Shown here in pieces: positions 15,271-17,261 of a stretch of 17,261 nucleotides of DNA. Position 1 is the stretch's first letter. Each line of letters starts with the position of its first letter. The notes beneath the pieces were generated by a model that was not told the DNA's origin, searched no databases, and worked only from the letters and a program-made list of their open reading frames with translations. The position numbers and the translations under genes were made by a program. Source of the DNA: CAYURR01 sp964446745. Lineage in GTDB: Bacteria > Bacillota > Clostridia > Lachnospirales > WQUN01. The stretch covers positions 1 to 17,261 of the forward strand of contig CAYURR010000045.1 in NCBI GenBank assembly GCA_964446745.1, read 5' to 3'.

Positions 15271-15343
15271 TGGGCGGTGGGGGACTCAAACCCACGACTT
15301 CCACCACGTCAAGATGGCACTCTATCAACTGAGTTAACCGCCC
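15271..15343 (-). tRNA. tRNA-Val (anticodon GAC), with unusual A19-U56
   Basis: The minus strand gives a 73-base class I tRNA. It has a 7-bp acceptor stem (GGGCGGT/ACCGCCC), D stem ACTC/GAGT, anticodon stem CCATC/GGTGG around TTGACGT (anticodon GAC, reading GUC/GUU), a 5-base variable loop, and T arm GTGGG-TTTGAGT-CCCCC. The discriminator is A, as expected for valine, and CCA is not encoded. Oddities: the D loop reads AGTTGATA, so position 19 is A not G; the T loop reads TTTGAGT, so position 56 is U not C; and the T stem has one U-C mismatch (50-64). The 19/56 change looks compensatory. The tRNA may still be functional since both changes fit together and the promoter is intact. Confidence 0.93.
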
Positions 15344-15354
15344 TCGCAGAAAAT

Positions 15355-15383
15355 ATTATAGCAAGTCTGTCCGAATAATTCAA
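15355..15383 (-). promoter_or_regulatory. Promoter of tRNA-Val (and possibly uvrC)
   Basis: On the minus strand TTGAAT (15378-15383) and a consensus TATAAT (15355-15360) are 17 bases apart; the -10 ends 11 bases before the mature tRNA 5' end. No clear terminator or second strong promoter is visible in the 88 bases between tRNA-Val and uvrC, so uvrC may be read from here. Confidence 0.75.
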
Positions 15384-15391
15384 GCAAAAAA

Positions 15392-15418
15392 TTTACAGGA
15401 AAAAAATTATCGTATAAT
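15392..15418 (+). promoter_or_regulatory. Promoter of aspS
   Basis: A consensus TATAAT (15413-15418) is preceded by TTTACA (15392-15397) with a short 15-base spacer (16 if ATTTAC is used). Its -35 lies only 8 bases from the -35 of the divergent tRNA-Val promoter. Confidence 0.6.
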
Positions 15419-15432
15419 TCCTAAGAATGAGT

Positions 15433-15447
15433 AGACATTTTATGTCT
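15433..15447 (+). other. Small hairpin at the 5' end of the aspS leader
   Basis: AGACAT-TTT-ATGTCT forms a perfect 6-bp stem with a 3-base loop, beginning about 8 bases after the predicted transcription start. It has no U tract directly after it, so it is more likely a 5' stabilising hairpin than an attenuator. The whole leader is about 75 bases and carries no T-box-like sequence. Confidence 0.4.
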
Positions 15448-15499
15448 CAAAGTGGTATTTTTATATAGAATGAATCTAACGCTAAAGAGGATGAAAAGA

Positions 15500-17261
15500 A
15501 TGTATAGAACACATACATGCGCCGAACTGCGCATATCGGATGTAGGTAATACTGTAAAGGTAGCCGGATGGATGAATAACGTCAGGGATAAGGGCTCTAT
15601 CATGTTTGTGACGCTGCGTGACCATTACGGTGTAACACAAGCAGTCGTGACGGACGAAGTGATGATGAACAAGCTGCGCGAGATCCCGCGCGAATCGACC
15701 ATAATGATAAAAGGCAATGTCGTCGAACGCTCAGACAAGAACCCGGAGATGCCGACAGGCGATATCGAGATCATACCTGAGGAGGTTACACTTCTGGGCA
15801 AATGCTCGGAGGCGTTGCCATTCGAGATCACGACCTCTAAGGAAACGCGTGAGGACCTGCGCCTTAAATACAGATACCTCGATCTGAGAAATCCAGAGGT
15901 GCATAAAAATATTGTACTGCGTTCGAACGTGATATCCGCCATTCGCCGTAAGATGACGGACATGGGCTTTATGGAGATACAGACACCGATCCTTACGAGC
16001 TCGTCGCCTGAGGGCGCGCGCGACTTTATCGTGCCTTCACGTTTGCATCCGGGTATGTTTTATGCTCTGCCGCAGGCTCCGCAGCAGTTCAAGCAGCTGC
16101 TGATGGTCTCGGGTTTTGACAAATATTTCCAGATCGCGCCATGCTTCCGTGATGAGGACGCGCGCGCGGATCGTTCGCCCGGTGAGTTTTACCAGCTCGA
16201 TATGGAGATGGCTTTCGCAGAGCAAGACGATGTATTTGCCGTCGTCGAGGAGCTCTGCTATAGCGTCTTTACACAATTTACCGATCCAAATACACAGAGC
16301 GTTTCGAAGCCGCCGTTTGAACGCATCACATATGCAGACGCCATGAACCTTTACGGCTCTGATAAGCCAGATCTGCGTAATCCGATAATATTGTCGAACG
16401 TATCCGAATGCTTTGCAAATAGCGCATTTAAGGCGTTTGAGAACAAAACGATAGTAGCCCAGGTCGTAGAGGGTGGCGGAACCTCGGCCAGAAAGTTCTT
16501 TGATCGTATGACCGAAGAAATGCAAGCCGAAGGCGCAAAGGGTCTCGTATGGCTCAAGGTCGCTGACGCTGACCCCGTTTTATCCGGTTCGGTCGCTAAA
16601 TACATCACCGAGGACGAGTGCAAAGCATTATTAGAAAAGACCGGAGCGAAGGCTGGGGATGCGATATTCATGATCGCGGACGAGAAGGATGCCGCACTGA
16701 AGCTGTCGGGTGTATTGCGCAACAAACTCGGCAAAGAGTTCAAGCTCATCGATGAGACTGTATATCGCTTCTGTTTTATAGTAGATTTCCCTATGTATGA
16801 GCTGAACCCCGAGACTAACACGATTGACTTTTCGCACAATCCGTTCTCGATGCCGCAGGGCGGTCTCGAGGCGTTAAATACAAAGGACCCTCTGGATATA
16901 CTCGCGTACCAATACGACATCATCTGCAACGGCATAGAGCTCAGCAGCGGTGCTGTCAGAAACCACGACCCCGAGATTATGGTCAAGGCCTTTGCGATCG
17001 CAGGCTACGACGAGAGCGTAATCGAATCGAAATTCCCGGCTATGTATAATGCGTTTAAGCACGGCGCACCGCCGCACGCGGGCATAGCACCGGGTGTGGA
17101 TCGTATCGTGATGCTGCTCGCAAACGAGCCGAACATCCGCGAGGTTATCGCGTACCCGATGAACAAGAACGCACAGGATCTTCTGATGAACGCGCCGAAC
17201 GAGGTAACGCAGAAGCAGCTCGACGAGGTGCATATCTGCATCAAGCCGGTGCCCGAAAAGA
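15500..17261 (+). CDS. aspS: Aspartyl-tRNA synthetase (3' end beyond window)
   Basis: The frame stays open to the window edge: 587 codons, nearly the full ~590-600 of bacterial AspRS. An N-terminal OB-fold anticodon-binding domain (~1-105) precedes class II motif 1 (RSNVISAIRRKMTDMGFMEIQTP), motif 2 (CFRDEDARADRSPGEFYQLDMEM, 215-237) and, after the GAD insertion domain (~285-420), motif 3 (GIAPGVDRIVML, 528-539). AGAGG is 9 bases before ATG 15500; the in-frame ATG at 15491 directly abuts it and is less likely. Motif 2 and the PPHAGIAPGVDR segment resemble the alphaproteobacterial-like AspRS type rather than Bacillus. At the site where His or Leu marks non-discriminating or discriminating enzymes, this protein has Lys31 (RDKG). 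hisS, often beside aspS, is not upstream. Confidence 0.97.
   Translation, partial: MYRTHTCAELRISDVGNTVKVAGWMNNVRDKGSIMFVTLRDHYGVTQAVVTDEVMMNKLREIPRESTIMIKGNVVERSDKNPEMPTGDIEIIPEEVTLLGKCSEALPFEITTSKETREDLRLKYRYLDLRNPEVHKNIVLRSNVISAIRRKMTDMGFMEIQTPILTSSSPEGARDFIVPSRLHPGMFYALPQAPQQFKQLLMVSGFDKYFQIAPCFRDEDARADRSPGEFYQLDMEMAFAEQDDVFAVVEELCYSVFTQFTDPNTQSVSKPPFERITYADAMNLYGSDKPDLRNPIILSNVSECFANSAFKAFENKTIVAQVVEGGGTSARKFFDRMTEEMQAEGAKGLVWLKVADADPVLSGSVAKYITEDECKALLEKTGAKAGDAIFMIADEKDAALKLSGVLRNKLGKEFKLIDETVYRFCFIVDFPMYELNPETNTIDFSHNPFSMPQGGLEALNTKDPLDILAYQYDIICNGIELSSGAVRNHDPEIMVKAFAIAGYDESVIESKFPAMYNAFKHGAPPHAGIAPGVDRIVMLLANEPNIREVIAYPMNKNAQDLLMNAPNEVTQKQLDEVHICIKPVPEK

Noticed and set aside
15427..15468. 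13-codon leader peptide before aspS (MSRHFMSQSGIFI)
   Set aside because: No Shine-Dalgarno; its ATG falls at about the predicted transcription start; it has no Asp codons for attenuation. Probably chance.
15419..15499. T-box riboswitch in the aspS leader
   Set aside because: The leader is only about 75 bases, with no T-box consensus, no large specifier stem and no terminator hairpin before the gene.
16351..16986. Antisense open frame (211 codons) opposite aspS
   Set aside because: The aspS frame shows class II synthetase motifs on the other strand; the antisense frame is low-complexity Ser/Ala-rich with no ribosome-binding support.
1..17261. CRISPR array, insertion sequence, prophage or defence system
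   Set aside because: No regularly spaced repeats, transposase, integrase or terminal inverted repeats are visible; the window is mostly conserved housekeeping genes plus one efflux operon.

Overview
The window looks like a chromosomal segment of a low-to-mid G+C Bacillota bacterium, most likely an anaerobic Clostridia lineage. The evidence is the gene order uvrC - hprK - (glk) - murB - rapZ - whiA - crh-like, which is a Firmicute arrangement. HPr kinase together with a His-less HPr paralogue, consensus sigma-A promoters and tRNA genes without an encoded CCA all fit. I cannot name a genus from sequence alone.

Left region (1-6916). The first 42 bases hold the start of a leftward isochorismatase-like hydrolase gene. 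Next come a leftward tRNA-Ser(GGA) with a strong promoter and a GNRA-capped 3' hairpin. A divergent promoter then drives a compact four-gene rightward unit: a MarR-type regulator made of two winged-helix MarR units in one chain, a lipoprotein RND adaptor with a long coiled-coil hairpin, an HAE1-type RND transporter, and a uroporphyrinogen-decarboxylase/MtaA-like enzyme whose start overlaps the pump's stop by 4 bases. No outer-membrane factor is present. The unit reads as a self-regulated export module with a coupled enzyme of unknown substrate. A bidirectional terminator separates it from the next region.

Middle and right region (7011-15343, all leftward). In transcription order: tRNA-Val(GAC), uvrC, hprK, ROK glucokinase, murB, rapZ, whiA, a Crh/HPr-like protein, and a D-Ala-D-Ala carboxypeptidase. 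The genes from hprK to the Crh-like gene are 2-28 bases apart or overlap and share a good promoter in front of hprK. They join carbon-catabolite signalling (HprK, Crh-like, glucokinase), cell-wall synthesis (MurB, carboxypeptidase) and division/envelope control (RapZ, WhiA). The usual yvcK/mgfK gene between rapZ and whiA is absent.

Far right (15500-17261, rightward). A nearly complete aspS runs off the window. Its promoter lies back-to-back with the tRNA-Val promoter, with the two -35 boxes 8 bases apart.

Most noteworthy: the fused double MarR with its pump/URO-D operon; an adaptor hairpin tip resembling TolC-docking adaptors in a probable monoderm; a Crh-like protein with Glu at the phospho-His position, encoded with its predicted kinase; and a tRNA-Val that swaps the near-invariant G19-C56 pair for A19-U56.
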